40,180 bases of DNA, taken from assembly GCF_900411315.1 (NCBI RefSeq), contig NZ_LS990887.1:1700456-1740635 (forward strand), in the 5' to 3' direction. Source of the stretch: Corynebacterium senegalense (lineage in GTDB: Bacteria > Actinomycetota > Actinomycetes > Mycobacteriales > Mycobacteriaceae). Below are positions 1 through 8,708 of this stretch, in pieces (within the stretch, counting starts at the first letter, position 1; each line of letters starts with the position of its first letter). The translations under genes and the position numbers were made by a program. The notes under the pieces were generated by a model, which ran no database searches, was not told the DNA's origin, and worked only from the letters and a program-made list of their open reading frames with translations.

Positions 1-86
1 CCACCGCCCGCCCCAAAATCTGCCACCCCCAGCCCCGCCACCGCGCCGGGGGAATGAAAAAGGCGGGAGGCGGGCGGGCCAAACGC

Positions 87-92
87 TAAGCT
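87..92 (+). promoter_or_regulatory. -10 box for a leaderless transcript
   Basis: TAAGCT lies exactly 7 nt before the ATG at 100 (spacer TTTTCGC). There is no Shine-Dalgarno sequence. The predicted transcription start therefore coincides with the start codon. No clear -35 is visible. Confidence 0.55.
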
Positions 93-99
93 TTTTCGC

Positions 100-1233
100 A
101 TGGATCCGTACCGCGACTTCGCCCGCTCCGCGCGCCCGACCCTCGGTGTGGAGTGGGAAATCTGCCTCACCGACCCCGTGACCAGGGATCTTGTGCCCCG
201 GGCCCCGGAAGTGATCGACGAGGTCACGGCGCGCTACCCGCACGTCCACCTAGAGCGGGAGTTCCTGCAGAACACCATCGAGCTGGTGACCCCGGTGTGC
301 GCGAACACGAGGGAGGCGGTGGACAGCCTCGCCGACACCCTGGGCAAGGTCAGGGAGGTTGCGGAGGAGGAAAACCTCCGGCTGTGGGCCGGCGGGGGCC
401 ATCCCTTCTCGGATTTCCGGACGCAGCCGCTGAGCCCGAAGATCACGTACCAGGAGATCATCAACCGCACCCAGTACTGGGGGCAGCAGATGCTACTGTG
501 GGGGATCCATTGTCACGTGGGGATCCGCCACGAGGAGCGGGTGTGGCCGATCATCAACGCGCTGATGACCAAGTTCCCGCACCTGCTGACGCTTTCGGCG
601 TCGAGCCCGGGGTGGGACGGGATTGACACGGGCTACGCCTCGAACCGCACCATGCTCTACCAGCAGCTGCCCACGGCGGGCATGCCCTACCACTTCGACA
701 CCTGGGAGGAGTGGGTGCAGTTCATGACGGACCAGCGCACCTCGGGCGTGATCAACCACACCGGGTCGATGCACTTCGACATCCGCCCGGCCGCGAAGTG
801 GGGCACCATCGAGGTGCGCATCTCGGACGCGACGTCGAATCTGCGGGAGCTGGCTGCGGTGGTGGCGCTGACGCACTGCCTGGTCGTGTACTACGACCGC
901 ATGATCGACGAGGGCAGGCAGCTGCCGAGCCTGCAGCCGTGGCACCTCGCGGAGAACAAGTGGCGCGGCGCCCGCTACGGCCTGGAAGCGCTGGTCATCA
1001 CCTCTCGGGAGACAGAGGAGCGGTGGGTGACGGAGGAGCTCGCGGAGCTTGTCGACGTCCTCACCCCCATCGCGGAGGACCTCGGCTGCGTCGCCGAGCT
1101 GAACCTGGTCAACGAGATCCTCGAGCGCGGCGCGGGCTACCAGCGCCAGCGCCGCATCTACCAGGTGGAGCGGGACTGGAAGCCGGTCGTCGACGCGACG
1201 TGCCGGGAGATGTCCGAGCTGACCTGGGGCTAG
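100..1233 (+). CDS. Carboxylate-amine ligase, GCS2/YbdK family
   Basis: This 377-residue protein belongs to the glutamate-cysteine ligase type 2 (YbdK-like) family, ATP-dependent enzymes that join an amine to a carboxylate, often with weak glutamate-cysteine ligase activity in vitro. Seen: an N-terminal [11 protein letters not shown] strand (E-x-E metal/ATP site of the fold), W-G-x-H-C-H-V-G near residues 134-143, a central [12 protein letters not shown] segment and a C-terminal basic region. The length is normal for the family. Corynebacteria use mycothiol rather than glutathione, so the physiological substrate is unknown. The start at 100 is supported by the -10 box at 87-92. The gene converges on mnhG and the two stop codons share the tetranucleotide CTAG at 1230-1233. 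Confidence 0.85.
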   Translation: MDPYRDFARSARPTLGVEWEICLTDPVTRDLVPRAPEVIDEVTARYPHVHLEREFLQNTIELVTPVCANTREAVDSLADTLGKVREVAEEENLRLWAGGGHPFSDFRTQPLSPKITYQEIINRTQYWGQQMLLWGIHCHVGIRHEERVWPIINALMTKFPHLLTLSASSPGWDGIDTGYASNRTMLYQQLPTAGMPYHFDTWEEWVQFMTDQRTSGVINHTGSMHFDIRPAAKWGTIEVRISDATSNLRELAAVVALTHCLVVYYDRMIDEGRQLPSLQPWHLAENKWRGARYGLEALVITSRETEERWVTEELAELVDVLTPIAEDLGCVAELNLVNEILERGAGYQRQRRIYQVERDWKPVVDATCREMSELTWG

Positions 1234-1625
1234 GAGCGCCGCTCTTCGGGCCGGTTGGGGTGCCGGGGTGCGGGGCGCTCGTTGACGGAGAGGACGGACT
1301 CGTCGCCGTAGAGGCCCTCGCGCCGGGCGACGCGGCCGAGTCGCTGCGCGGTCACGGGGCTGGTCATCAGGGCAAAGAGGACGAGGAGTGCGAGCACGCC
1401 GACGTCGGCACGTTCGTGCGCGCCGAACTCCGGGTGGCAGACCACGCGCAGGAGGGTGCCCAGCACCATGAGCACGAGGCCGGTGGTCTGCGGCTTTGTG
1501 ATGGCGTGGACGCGCGCCATGGTGGAGGGGAAACGGACCGTGCCGACGGCGGCGGAGAAGACCATGAACGCACCGGGCAGGATGAGGACGAGGGAGGCGA
1601 TGTCCGCGACGAGGTGCCAGTTCAC
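1230..1625 (-). CDS. mnhG: Na+/H+ antiporter subunit G (MnhG/MrpG)
   Basis: This 131-residue membrane protein is the last gene of the Mnh operon. It has three predicted membrane helices. The family hallmark is the first half, with [24 protein letters not shown] followed by [10 protein letters not shown] in separate helices. A frame extension runs upstream to 1754, but the GTG at 1625 is preferred because it overlaps the mnhF stop as GTGA, fits the family N-terminus and avoids a non-hydrophobic extension. MnhG is a small subunit needed for assembly of the cation/proton antiporter. The C-terminal 45 residues are hydrophilic and basic. Confidence 0.9.
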   Translation of the reverse strand: MNWHLVADIASLVLILPGAFMVFSAAVGTVRFPSTMARVHAITKPQTTGLVLMVLGTLLRVVCHPEFGAHERADVGVLALLVLFALMTSPVTAQRLGRVARREGLYGDESVLSVNERPAPRHPNRPEERRS

Positions 1626-1900
1626 AGCGAGCCGTCCCTCTTGCGGAAGCGGGCCACCGCCAGAGACGAGATGAACCCGAGCAGCGCGATGACCATCATG
1701 ACGCTGACCACGGTGGTGTCGAGGGTCCAGGCGATGTAGAGGGCCAGCACGCACTGCAGCGAGGCGGTGATGGCGTCGTTGCCGAGGACGCGGTCCATCG
1801 AGTCCGGGCCGACGATGATGCGCCAGCAGATGATGAAGAAGCCGGCGACGATAAACGCCGCGGCGATGGCGAGGAAGATCGTGTACAGGGTCGGGTCCAT
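1622..1900 (-). CDS. mnhF: Na+/H+ antiporter subunit F (MnhF/MrpF)
   Basis: This 92-residue protein has three hydrophobic segments, the middle one carrying the MrpF signature GPDSMDRVLGNDAI with its conserved Asp residues. The start ATG at 1898-1900 lies 5 nt downstream of the mnhE stop. The stop overlaps the mnhG GTG. The open frame continues upstream to 2359 in antisense-like arginine-rich sequence, which is not part of the protein. It is a small membrane subunit of the hetero-oligomeric Mrp/Mnh antiporter, implicated in Na+ and bile-salt efflux in related bacteria. Confidence 0.92.
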   Translation of the reverse strand: MDPTLYTIFLAIAAAFIVAGFFIICWRIIVGPDSMDRVLGNDAITASLQCVLALYIAWTLDTTVVSVMMVIALLGFISSLAVARFRKRDGSL

Positions 1901-1905
1901 GGGGG

Positions 1906-2415
1906 CTAGCTCCTGCTTTCGAAGATGTCTATCATTTGCCGCTCCAGCTTCGCCACCTGGGCGATCTCGCGCTGGATGTCCTCGTCGCTGTCGGCGTCGA
2001 GGACGTGGATGGTCCACTCGCGGTTGGCGATGTCGATGTCGGCTACCGACCCGCCCGGCTGCAGGTTGTAGGCGCAGGTGGCGAGGTAGAGCACCAGCTC
2101 GTTGGGCACGCGCATCGGCACCCGGAGGATGGCGCTGCGGGGCGGGGGTTGGCGGCGCAGTGCGAGCCACGCCACCTTCGCCGAAGCGACGAGGAGGTCG
2201 CCGAACCACACGACGAGGAAGCGGGCGAGCCTGCCCCAGTGCACCTTGTAGCCGCTGCGCGGGACGGGCGGCAGCGGCAGCAGGACCACGACGAGCGTGC
2301 CGAGAGTCAGGCCCGCCAGCGCGTTGCCCCATGTCATCTCCCCCTGCATGAGGATCCACATGAGGGCGAGGACGACGACGAAGGTGGGGCGGAAGCGGTT
2401 CTTCAGTCCGTCCAT
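1906..2415 (-). CDS. mnhE: Na+/H+ antiporter subunit E (MnhE/MrpE)
   Basis: This 169-residue protein has two to three N-terminal membrane segments and a soluble C-terminal domain. The central sequence with VHWGRLARFLVVWFGDLLVAS and the following PRSAILRVPMRV is characteristic of MrpE. MrpE is required for full antiport activity and complex stability. It lies between mnhD (2 nt gap) and mnhF (5 nt gap) in the same operon. The C-terminal tail is acidic and predicted cytoplasmic. Confidence 0.92.
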   Translation of the reverse strand: MDGLKNRFRPTFVVVLALMWILMQGEMTWGNALAGLTLGTLVVVLLPLPPVPRSGYKVHWGRLARFLVVWFGDLLVASAKVAWLALRRQPPPRSAILRVPMRVPNELVLYLATCAYNLQPGGSVADIDIANREWTIHVLDADSDEDIQREIAQVAKLERQMIDIFESRS

Positions 2416-2417
2416 GC

Positions 2418-4199
2418 TCAGTTCCCCTTCCCCTCGTTGTCGATGGGCGCGGGCACGGCGAAGGTGGTCACGCCGGTGGTGACGGGCTCGGAGCTGCCGC
2501 CGGCGTCTCGGCGCGCGGCGATGGCGTCGCGGCCGCCGTAGCTGTGCTCGGGCTCGCCCCGTTCGAGGCGGCGCGTGGGGGCGCCGGGCCCGGCGTCAAG
2601 CACGGCGCTGCGGTAGATGGTGCGGTCGGCGGCCGACTCGGCTGCCCGGTCCGTCACCGCGGCGATCGGGCCGGCCAGCACGGTGATGGCCAGGGAGGCG
2701 GCGACGAGGGTGGCCGTGGACAGGAACATGCCCGCGGGCAGGCGTCCGACGTCGTCACGCTCTGCCACGGGGACCGTCTCGTTGATATCGGAGAGGGCCG
2801 AGGGGCGCGCGACGGCCACGTCGCCCTCGGGGGCTTCGGCGCGGTCGCGGAGGAAGCCCTTCGACCACACGAGGATCATCACGTAGAGGGTGAGCAGCGA
2901 GGTGACCACCGCGCCGGCGACGAGCACCCAGGCGAGCCAGGAACCCTCGTTCGCCCCGGCCTCGAGGAGCATGACCTTGCCCAAGAACCCGGAGAACGGG
3001 GGGATTCCGCCCAGGTTGAGCGCGGGGATGAAGTAGAGCAGCGCGATGAGCGGGGCGGAGTAGAGCAGGGAGCCGAGGCGGCGCAGCTGGGAGGTCCCGG
3101 CCTGGCGCTCGATCAGGCCGACGACGAGGAAGAGCGACGTCTGCACCAGGACGTGGTGCACCGCGTAGAAGATCGCACCGGACAGTCCCTGGAGGGTGCC
3201 CAGGGCCACGCCGAAGACCATGTAGCCGATGTGGCTGACCAGGGTGAAGGAGAGCAGGCGCTTGATGTCGTTTTGGGCGAGGGCGCCCATGATGCCGACG
3301 ATCATCGTCGCTAGCGCGACCCACATGAGCATGGTGTCCAGGGAGCCGTCGGTGAACACGGTGGAGCGCATGCGGATGATCGAGTAGATGCCCACCTTGG
3401 TCAGCAGCCCCGCGAAGACGGCGGTGACCAGGGAGGCGGCGGTGGGGTAGGAGTCGGGCAGCCAGGCGTCGAGGGGGAAGATCGCCGCCTTGATGCCGAA
3501 GGCGACGAGAAGGGTGGCGAAGATCGCGGAGCGGGTGCCCTCGGGCACGCCCTCCATCCGCAGGCCGGCCTGCGCCATGTTCACCGTGCCCACCGAGGCG
3601 TACACCAGGGCGAGGGCGAGCAGGAACACCAGAGAGGACGCCATGGAGACCATGACGTAGGAGATGCCGGAGCGCACGCGGCCCGGGGAGGCGCCGAGGG
3701 TGAGCAGGATGTAGGAGGCGACGAGGAAGATCTCGAAGCCGACGTAGAGGTTGAACATGTCGCCCGCCAGAAACGCCAGGTTCACGCCCATGCACAGCAG
3801 CATGTAGGTGGGCAGGAAGACGGCGACCGGGTCGTCCTCGTCGCCGTCGCGAACCCCCTGCGAGATGCCGTACCACATGACGGCGAAGAGCACGATGGAG
3901 GAGACGAGCAGCATGACGGTGGAGAGGCGGTCTGCGACGAGCGTGATGCCCACCGGCGCGTCCCAGCCCCCGACCTGGATCGTCTGAATGCCGTAGATGT
4001 CGGCGATGAGCAGCAGCGTCGCGGCTCCGACGGCGAGGATGAGCAGGGCGATGAACGCGATGGCGCCCTGCAGCTGCACGCGCTTTCCCGCGACGAGGAT
4101 CACGGCGGCGGCCAGCGCCGGCACCAGGACCATCAGCGGGATGAGGATGTGGGCGGCGGGCAGGGCCCACGCGGCGTAGGAGACGAGGCTAGCGCTCAC
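2418..4199 (-). CDS. mnhD: Na+/H+ antiporter subunit D (MnhD/MrpD)
   Basis: This 593-residue polytopic protein carries the proton-conducting membrane transporter domain shared with respiratory complex I NuoM/NuoN. The core (about residues 1-490) has around 14 helices. Visible landmarks are the F-E-I-F helix (GFEIFLVASYILLTLGA), the Lys-containing segment FGIKAAIFPLDAWLPDSYPTA and the Lys/His region NDIKRLLSFTLVSHIGYMVFG. After a last predicted helix near residue 510 there is a roughly 75-residue charged, Gly/Arg/Glu-rich tail, so the protein is about 90 residues longer than typical MrpD. The 5' end overlaps mnhC by 11 nt, implying coupled translation. Confidence 0.93.
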   Translation of the reverse strand: MSASLVSYAAWALPAAHILIPLMVLVPALAAAVILVAGKRVQLQGAIAFIALLILAVGAATLLLIADIYGIQTIQVGGWDAPVGITLVADRLSTVMLLVSSIVLFAVMWYGISQGVRDGDEDDPVAVFLPTYMLLCMGVNLAFLAGDMFNLYVGFEIFLVASYILLTLGASPGRVRSGISYVMVSMASSLVFLLALALVYASVGTVNMAQAGLRMEGVPEGTRSAIFATLLVAFGIKAAIFPLDAWLPDSYPTAASLVTAVFAGLLTKVGIYSIIRMRSTVFTDGSLDTMLMWVALATMIVGIMGALAQNDIKRLLSFTLVSHIGYMVFGVALGTLQGLSGAIFYAVHHVLVQTSLFLVVGLIERQAGTSQLRRLGSLLYSAPLIALLYFIPALNLGGIPPFSGFLGKVMLLEAGANEGSWLAWVLVAGAVVTSLLTLYVMILVWSKGFLRDRAEAPEGDVAVARPSALSDINETVPVAERDDVGRLPAGMFLSTATLVAASLAITVLAGPIAAVTDRAAESAADRTIYRSAVLDAGPGAPTRRLERGEPEHSYGGRDAIAARRDAGGSSEPVTTGVTTFAVPAPIDNEGKGN

Positions 4200-4683
4200 C
4201 GTCGGCCTCCTTCACGGGTTCCTCGAAGCTGCGCGGCCCGAAGTTGTCGCCCGAGGCGTTCATGCGGCCGGTGCGGGGGTCGTCGGAGGCGTCGTGGTCG
4301 GGGGCGGCCGAGGCGGTGGCGGGCCGCGCCGCGATGGCCTGGTCCTCCTGGTCGCGCTCGATGACGTCGGCGGTGCGGTAGCGGTACTGCCTGTAGGCCA
4401 GGGCCAGCATGAATGCGGTCATCGACATCGAGATGACGATGGCGGTTAGGATCATCGCCTGGGCGAGGGGGTCGGCGATGCGCTCGCCGTAGAGCGCGCT
4501 CTCGCGCCCGATGATCGGCGGGGAGCCCGCCTGCCCGCCCGCTTGGAGAATCAGCAGGTTCGCCCCGTTGCCCAGCAGGATGATGCCCATGATCATGCGT
4601 GTCATGGCGCGGTCGAGCATGAGGTAGACCCCGCACGCCACGAGCACGCCCGCGCCGATGAGCAGGAAGAGGTTCGCTTCCAT
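4189..4683 (-). CDS. mnhC: Na+/H+ antiporter subunit C (MnhC/MrpC)
   Basis: This 164-residue protein is related to complex I subunit NuoK. It has three helices: residues 5-22, a second with MIMGIILLGNGANLLIL, and a third with DPLAQAMILTAIVISMSMTAFMLAL. The D-P-L-x-Q-A-x-I-L-T-A-I-V-I motif is diagnostic. After residue 105 there is a hydrophilic Ala/Asp/Arg-rich extension of about 55 residues that the usual 110-120-residue family members lack. The ATG directly abuts the mnhA stop, and the 3' end overlaps mnhD by 11 nt. Confidence 0.93.
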   Translation of the reverse strand: MEANLFLLIGAGVLVACGVYLMLDRAMTRMIMGIILLGNGANLLILQAGGQAGSPPIIGRESALYGERIADPLAQAMILTAIVISMSMTAFMLALAYRQYRYRTADVIERDQEDQAIAARPATASAAPDHDASDDPRTGRMNASGDNFGPRSFEEPVKEADGER

Positions 4684-7668
4684 CTAGCTTTCCTTCCTTT
4701 CGCTTGTCGACGCCCCAACGGCCGTCGATCCCCCCTGCGCGATCGCCTCGCGCTGCGCGGCGCGCGCTTGGCGCCGCCGGGCCTGCTCCTCGCGGCGGCG
4801 CAGGTTCTTGGCTTGCAGTTCGCGGGCGCGCTGGCGGGCGCGCTCCTTGCGGGCCTCCTCCTCGTAGTCGAGGTAGGCGCCGACGGTGGTGAGGATCTGC
4901 ATGATCAGGCCGATGACGATGAGGTAGACGCCGGCGTCGAAAAGCAGAGCGGACGTGATCGCGACCGGGCCGATCAGCGGCAGCTCGGGCTCGACGTAGC
5001 CGGTGGTCAGGGGAGGGTAGCCCCACAGCATGGGGGCGAGCGCCGTGGCGCCGGAGACGATGAGGCCGGTGCCGAGGAGCTTGGCCGGGTCGACGGGCAG
5101 CGCCTCCTCGATCTCGCGGCGCCCGCCGGCGAGGTAGCGCAGCGAGAAGGCCAGCGCCGCGACGAGCCCGCCGGCGAAACCGCCGCCGGGGGCGTTGTGC
5201 CCGCCGAAGAAGAAGTAGAGCGAGAGCATCATCATGGCGGGGAAGAGCAGGCGGGTCACCACGTCAACCATGATCGAGCGGTTCTGCGCCGTTTCCGAGT
5301 CCACCCCGGCGGCGAGCCACCGCGGCTTGTTGGTCAAGAGCACGGGGCGGCGCGAGCGGCGGTCGACGGAGCCGGTGCCGAAGATGAGGCTGGCCACACC
5401 GGTCGCGGCGATGACCAGCACCGAGATCTCGCCGAAGGTGTCCAGCGCGCGCAGGTCAACCAGCAGGACGTTGACGGCGTTGCGGCCGTGGCCGATGTCG
5501 TGGGCGAGCCTGGGCATGGCCGTGGAGATCGGCTCCGCCGTGCGCGAGGAGATGGCGGTCATGGCGACGACCACGACGGAGACTCCGGTGCCGATGGCGA
5601 GCCAGGCCCGCAGGCGTATGTCGTCGCGACGCTGCGGGATCTCGGTGGGCATCTTGCGCAGCACGAGCATGAACACGACCATGGAGATCGTCTCCACCAG
5701 CACCTGCGTCAGGGCGAGGTCCGGCGCCCCGTGCAGGGCGAAGATGAGCGCGACGGAGAAGCCGGTCAGGCCCACCATGATGACGGCGGAGAGGCGGTTT
5801 TTCTGCACGGTGGCGGCCACCGCGATGAACGCCATGAACACCACGGCCATGCCCTGCAGGGGGCTGTCCCAGACGATCATGCGGATCGAGTTGGACTCGC
5901 CCAACACGAGGCTGGCCAGGGGTACCGCGGCGAGGACGAGGAAGATGACCGCGAGGTTGATGGTCAAGGAGCCGCGCTGGGTGGAGGCCGTCAGCTTGAG
6001 CGACCACGTGCGCAGCCGGGCGAGCAGGGCGTCCCAGACGCGGTCGGCGTCGCCGAGCGCGGGCGGGTCAAACTGGGCCTTGGCCACCAGGTCGCGCTGC
6101 CAGAACATGACCGCGCCCGCAGCCACGATCACGCCGGTCAGCGCCAGCGGCACGGTGAAGCCGTGCCACAGCGCGAGGTGGGAGCCCTCCACGTCGGGGA
6201 AGCGCACGTCGAGGTACTCGTTGAACGCCTCTGAGACCCACGCGGGGTACACGCCGAAGATGACGGACAGGGCGGTGAGCACCAGCGGCGGGGCCCACAG
6301 CGTCGCGCCGATGCGGTGCATGCCCTCGACCGCCTCGGAGACGATGCCGTCGCCCTTGGTGGCGAAGGCGCCGTAGAGGAAGTACAGCGAGTAGGCCATG
6401 GTGAGCACCGAGCCGACGACCAGGCCGACGAGCATCATCCCGCCCGGCATGCCCACCAGCAGCTCCTCGTGCAGCACCGCATCCAGGGCGCTCTCCTTGG
6501 CCACGAAGCCGAACAGCGGGGGGATGCCCGCCATGGAGGCCGCGGAGATCGCGGCGAGCGCGAAGACGAGCGGCTCGCGGCGGCCCAGGCCGGACAGCTC
6601 CCGGATGTCGCGCGTCCCGGTCACGTGGTCGATGGCGCCGGCCACCATGAACAGCGCGGCCTTGAACAGGGAGTGCCCGAAGGTCAGGGCGAGGCCCGCC
6701 AGCGTCGCCTCGCGCGAGCCGACGCCAATCACCGCTGTGATGAACCCGAGCTGCGAGACGGTTCCGTAGGCGAGGATAAGCTTCAGGTCGTACTGCTTCA
6801 GCGCCATCCAGCCGCCGAGCAGCATGGTGAACACCCCCGTGCCGATGACCACGATGTGCCAGGTGCTCACCGGCGCCATGTCGGGGGCGAGCCGGGCGAC
6901 GAGGTAGATCCCGGCCTTCACCATCGCCGCGGCGTGCAGGTAGGCGGACACCGGGGTGGGGGCGGCCATCGCGCCGGGCAGCCAGAAGTGCCACGGGGCC
7001 TGGGCCGATTTGGTCAGCGCGCCGAGCATGATCAGGACGATCGCGGCGGAGATTGCCGGGGTGGCGGCGATGTCCGCGAACAGGGGGATCTCGGAGAGGC
7101 GCCAGATGCCCGTCTGCCTGCCGAGGAGGATGATGCCCACGAGCATGGCCAGCCCGCCGAAGGTGGTGACCATGAGGGCCTGGATGGCGGAGCGCCGCGC
7201 CGAGGCGCGCTCCCCGTAGTAGCTGACCAGGAGGTAGGACAGCACGGAGGTGAGCTCCCAGAACACGTACATGAGCAGGAAGCTGTCCGCGATGACCAGG
7301 CCGTACATCACGGTGGCGAAGGCGGTGAGCTCGGCGCCGAAGATGGCGAGGCGCCGCGGGTTGGAGTCGAAGTAGCCCCAGCAGTAGAACAGCACGAGCG
7401 CGCCGACGCCGAGGATGATCAGGCTGAACAGCCCGGCCAGGGCGTCGAGGCGGAACTCGAGGTTGAGGTGGGCGCTGGGCATCCACTCGTAGGCGGCGAT
7501 GATCTCGCCGCCGTCGCTGAACGCCCCGCCGCGGAAGAGACTGACCATCCAGACGAAGCCGCCGAGCGGCACGAGCGCCAGGAGGGCGAAGGCGGGCCGG
7601 CCGAGCGCGCGCAGCATGAGCGGCGCGGCGAGGGTGGCGGCGATGAGCGCGGCCAGCAGCGTCAACAC
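4684..7668 (-). CDS. mnhA: Na+/H+ antiporter subunit A fused to B (MnhAB)
   Basis: The first gene of the mnh operon encodes 994 residues. Residues 1 to about 510 are the NuoL-like proton-translocating domain, with CWGYF, FWELTSVLSYLLV and KSAQAPWHFWLPGAMAAPTPVSAYLHAAAMVKAG segments. A DUF4040/MrpA C-terminal region follows (GAPDLALTQVLVE, about 665-680). From about residue 790 to 945 an MnhB domain is fused on, recognised by GHNAPGGGFAGGL (about 822-834) and LLFDAGVYLIVIG. The last 50 residues are a charged Arg/Glu/Ala-rich cytoplasmic tail. A free-standing mnhB is accordingly absent. The GTG start is chosen because AGGAGGG lies 8 nt upstream (7677-7683). Confidence 0.94.
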   Translation of the reverse strand: MLTLLAALIAATLAAPLMLRALGRPAFALLALVPLGGFVWMVSLFRGGAFSDGGEIIAAYEWMPSAHLNLEFRLDALAGLFSLIILGVGALVLFYCWGYFDSNPRRLAIFGAELTAFATVMYGLVIADSFLLMYVFWELTSVLSYLLVSYYGERASARRSAIQALMVTTFGGLAMLVGIILLGRQTGIWRLSEIPLFADIAATPAISAAIVLIMLGALTKSAQAPWHFWLPGAMAAPTPVSAYLHAAAMVKAGIYLVARLAPDMAPVSTWHIVVIGTGVFTMLLGGWMALKQYDLKLILAYGTVSQLGFITAVIGVGSREATLAGLALTFGHSLFKAALFMVAGAIDHVTGTRDIRELSGLGRREPLVFALAAISAASMAGIPPLFGFVAKESALDAVLHEELLVGMPGGMMLVGLVVGSVLTMAYSLYFLYGAFATKGDGIVSEAVEGMHRIGATLWAPPLVLTALSVIFGVYPAWVSEAFNEYLDVRFPDVEGSHLALWHGFTVPLALTGVIVAAGAVMFWQRDLVAKAQFDPPALGDADRVWDALLARLRTWSLKLTASTQRGSLTINLAVIFLVLAAVPLASLVLGESNSIRMIVWDSPLQGMAVVFMAFIAVAATVQKNRLSAVIMVGLTGFSVALIFALHGAPDLALTQVLVETISMVVFMLVLRKMPTEIPQRRDDIRLRAWLAIGTGVSVVVVAMTAISSRTAEPISTAMPRLAHDIGHGRNAVNVLLVDLRALDTFGEISVLVIAATGVASLIFGTGSVDRRSRRPVLLTNKPRWLAAGVDSETAQNRSIMVDVVTRLLFPAMMMLSLYFFFGGHNAPGGGFAGGLVAALAFSLRYLAGGRREIEEALPVDPAKLLGTGLIVSGATALAPMLWGYPPLTTGYVEPELPLIGPVAITSALLFDAGVYLIVIGLIMQILTTVGAYLDYEEEARKERARQRARELQAKNLRRREEQARRRQARAAQREAIAQGGSTAVGASTSERKES

Positions 7669-7893
7669 GTGGTGGGCCCTCCTAATGCGTAGGCGACACG
7701 GGGCGCGGCCGCGCGCTCGGTCCGCCTGGGTTCCACCCGGCGCAGGGGGCGCTGAAAATACACCACAATAACTTGCGCTTTGAGTTCAACAAGATAAAAG
7801 GCGCGTCCCGACGTGGCGCGGCCAACGTTTTCAACTTTAGCGGTTCGGCCTTTCTTTGGCGAAGCCCCCCCGCGCGCGGCGTAGTACAGCGCC
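7669..7893 (-). promoter_or_regulatory. mnh operon upstream region
   Basis: This 225-bp gap separates mnhA from the LeuA-like gene. It contains the strong mnhA ribosome binding site (AGGAGGG, 7677-7683). A notably AT-rich stretch at about 7750-7860 holds a possible -10, TATTTT, on the minus strand (7755-7760), which would give a leader of about 80 nt. I see no convincing -35 partner or terminator. Confidence 0.3.
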
Positions 7894-8487
7894 CTAGAGG
7901 TTGCCGTAGATGCGCTGGGCCCCGGAGGACATGGCGGCGGCGACGGAGTGGGCGGGGGAGGGGCCGAAGCCGATGGCCCAGGCGGTGCGGGCGTGGTCGA
8001 CCTGGTGGCAGACCTTGACGCAGGTGACGGTGGCCTCGTAGAGCTCGATCTGGTGGAAGGCGAGCATCTCGACGTAGCGGCCGTGCGCGTTGAGGATGGC
8101 GCTGACGGCGGAGGCGGGGCCGGTGGCGGTGATCTGGGAGGAGGTGTGCTCGGGCTGGCGGGTCTTGGACAACGCGGTGACGGCGGCGGTGTAGCGGTTG
8201 TCCAGCCAGGTGAGCTGCTCGGTGGTGGTCAGCGCGATGTGGAGCGTGGGGGCGGGGGCGAAGGTGGCCATGAACAGGCCCCAGTCCATGCCCTCGGCTT
8301 CCTCGCGCAGCTCGCGGGGGAGCTTGGCGTCGATGTCGTAGCGAGCCTGGAGGGGGTCGCGGGTGTCGCGGAAGACCTTGGTGGCGTGACGCTGGGTGTG
8401 GGAGGTGCCGTGCAGCGCCGTTCCGAACTGGGACTCGAAGTAGGTGGTGAAGTCGGACGTGGACGTGTGGGTAGGCGTGGTAGCCAT
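7894..8487 (-). CDS. Stand-alone LeuA C-terminal (regulatory-domain-like) protein
   Basis: This 197-residue protein resembles only the C-terminal third of actinobacterial 2-isopropylmalate synthase. The LPRELREE...W..F segment (about residues 56-72) matches the linker after the LeuA catalytic barrel. The part from about residue 118 matches the leucine-binding LeuA dimer domain: ITATGPASAVSAIL corresponds to the family's G-x-G-P-hydrophobic pattern, then VEMLAFHQIELYEA, and RTAWAIGFGPSPAHSVAAAM corresponds to TVWGVGI-x(3)-I-x(2)-ASL. The DRE-TIM-type catalytic domain is absent. A role in leucine sensing or in modulating isopropylmalate or homocitrate synthase is inference. AAGGAA lies upstream of the ATG. 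A leucine-rich leader peptide precedes it, which fits leucine-linked control. Confidence 0.6.
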   Translation of the reverse strand: MATTPTHTSTSDFTTYFESQFGTALHGTSHTQRHATKVFRDTRDPLQARYDIDAKLPRELREEAEGMDWGLFMATFAPAPTLHIALTTTEQLTWLDNRYTAAVTALSKTRQPEHTSSQITATGPASAVSAILNAHGRYVEMLAFHQIELYEATVTCVKVCHQVDHARTAWAIGFGPSPAHSVAAAMSSGAQRIYGNL

Positions 8488-8587
8488 GGTCGCAAAGATT
8501 CCTTCTGTGGCGAAAGCGGGGTGGGGATGACCGGTCCTCTAAGTCCTGATTTTCTTACCGACTACTTCCCCGCGCCACATGAACCGG
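8488..8587 (-). promoter_or_regulatory. Candidate attenuator/translation-control leader of the LeuA-like gene
   Basis: About 100 nt separate the leader-peptide stop from the LeuA-like ATG. Across the leader peptide and this segment there are several short complementary blocks (CTAGCC, GGCTAG, GGCTA, TAGCC and a CCGGC/GCCGG pair around the leader stop) that could form alternative pairings depending on where ribosomes stall. There is no GC hairpin followed by a U-run, so control of translation initiation is more likely than classic termination. This is inferred from sequence only. Confidence 0.35.
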
Positions 8588-8701
8588 CTATGTGTGGCCG
8601 GGGTGCGTAGCCTGAATTACCTGAATTCGGCTAAGCGAGCCCGGTAGCTTTACTAGCCGCTTGGCTAGGCCCAGGCCCTGGAGAAGGAATGCGGATGTCA
8701 T
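8588..8701 (-). CDS. Leucine-rich leader peptide (37 codons, leaderless)
   Basis: A short ORF of 37 codons starts with ATG at 8699-8701. TAGTGT lies exactly 7 nt upstream and TTGCGC 17 bp further, so the promoter places the transcription start at the ATG. The peptide begins MTSAFLLQGLGLAKRLVKL and has seven leucine codons in its first 23 positions. Three of them are CTA, which is uncommon in this GC-rich genome. It ends at a TAG just after 8590, 100 nt upstream of the LeuA-like gene. This is the arrangement of an amino-acid-sensing leader peptide. A longer frame exists upstream but lacks coding character. Confidence 0.6.
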   Translation of the reverse strand: MTSAFLLQGLGLAKRLVKLPGSLSRIQVIQATHPGHT

Positions 8702-8708
8702 GCTCGTC

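Noticed and set aside
4543..6234. 563-codon plus-strand frame opposite mnhA
   Set aside because: Antisense shadow; charged low-complexity sequence only.
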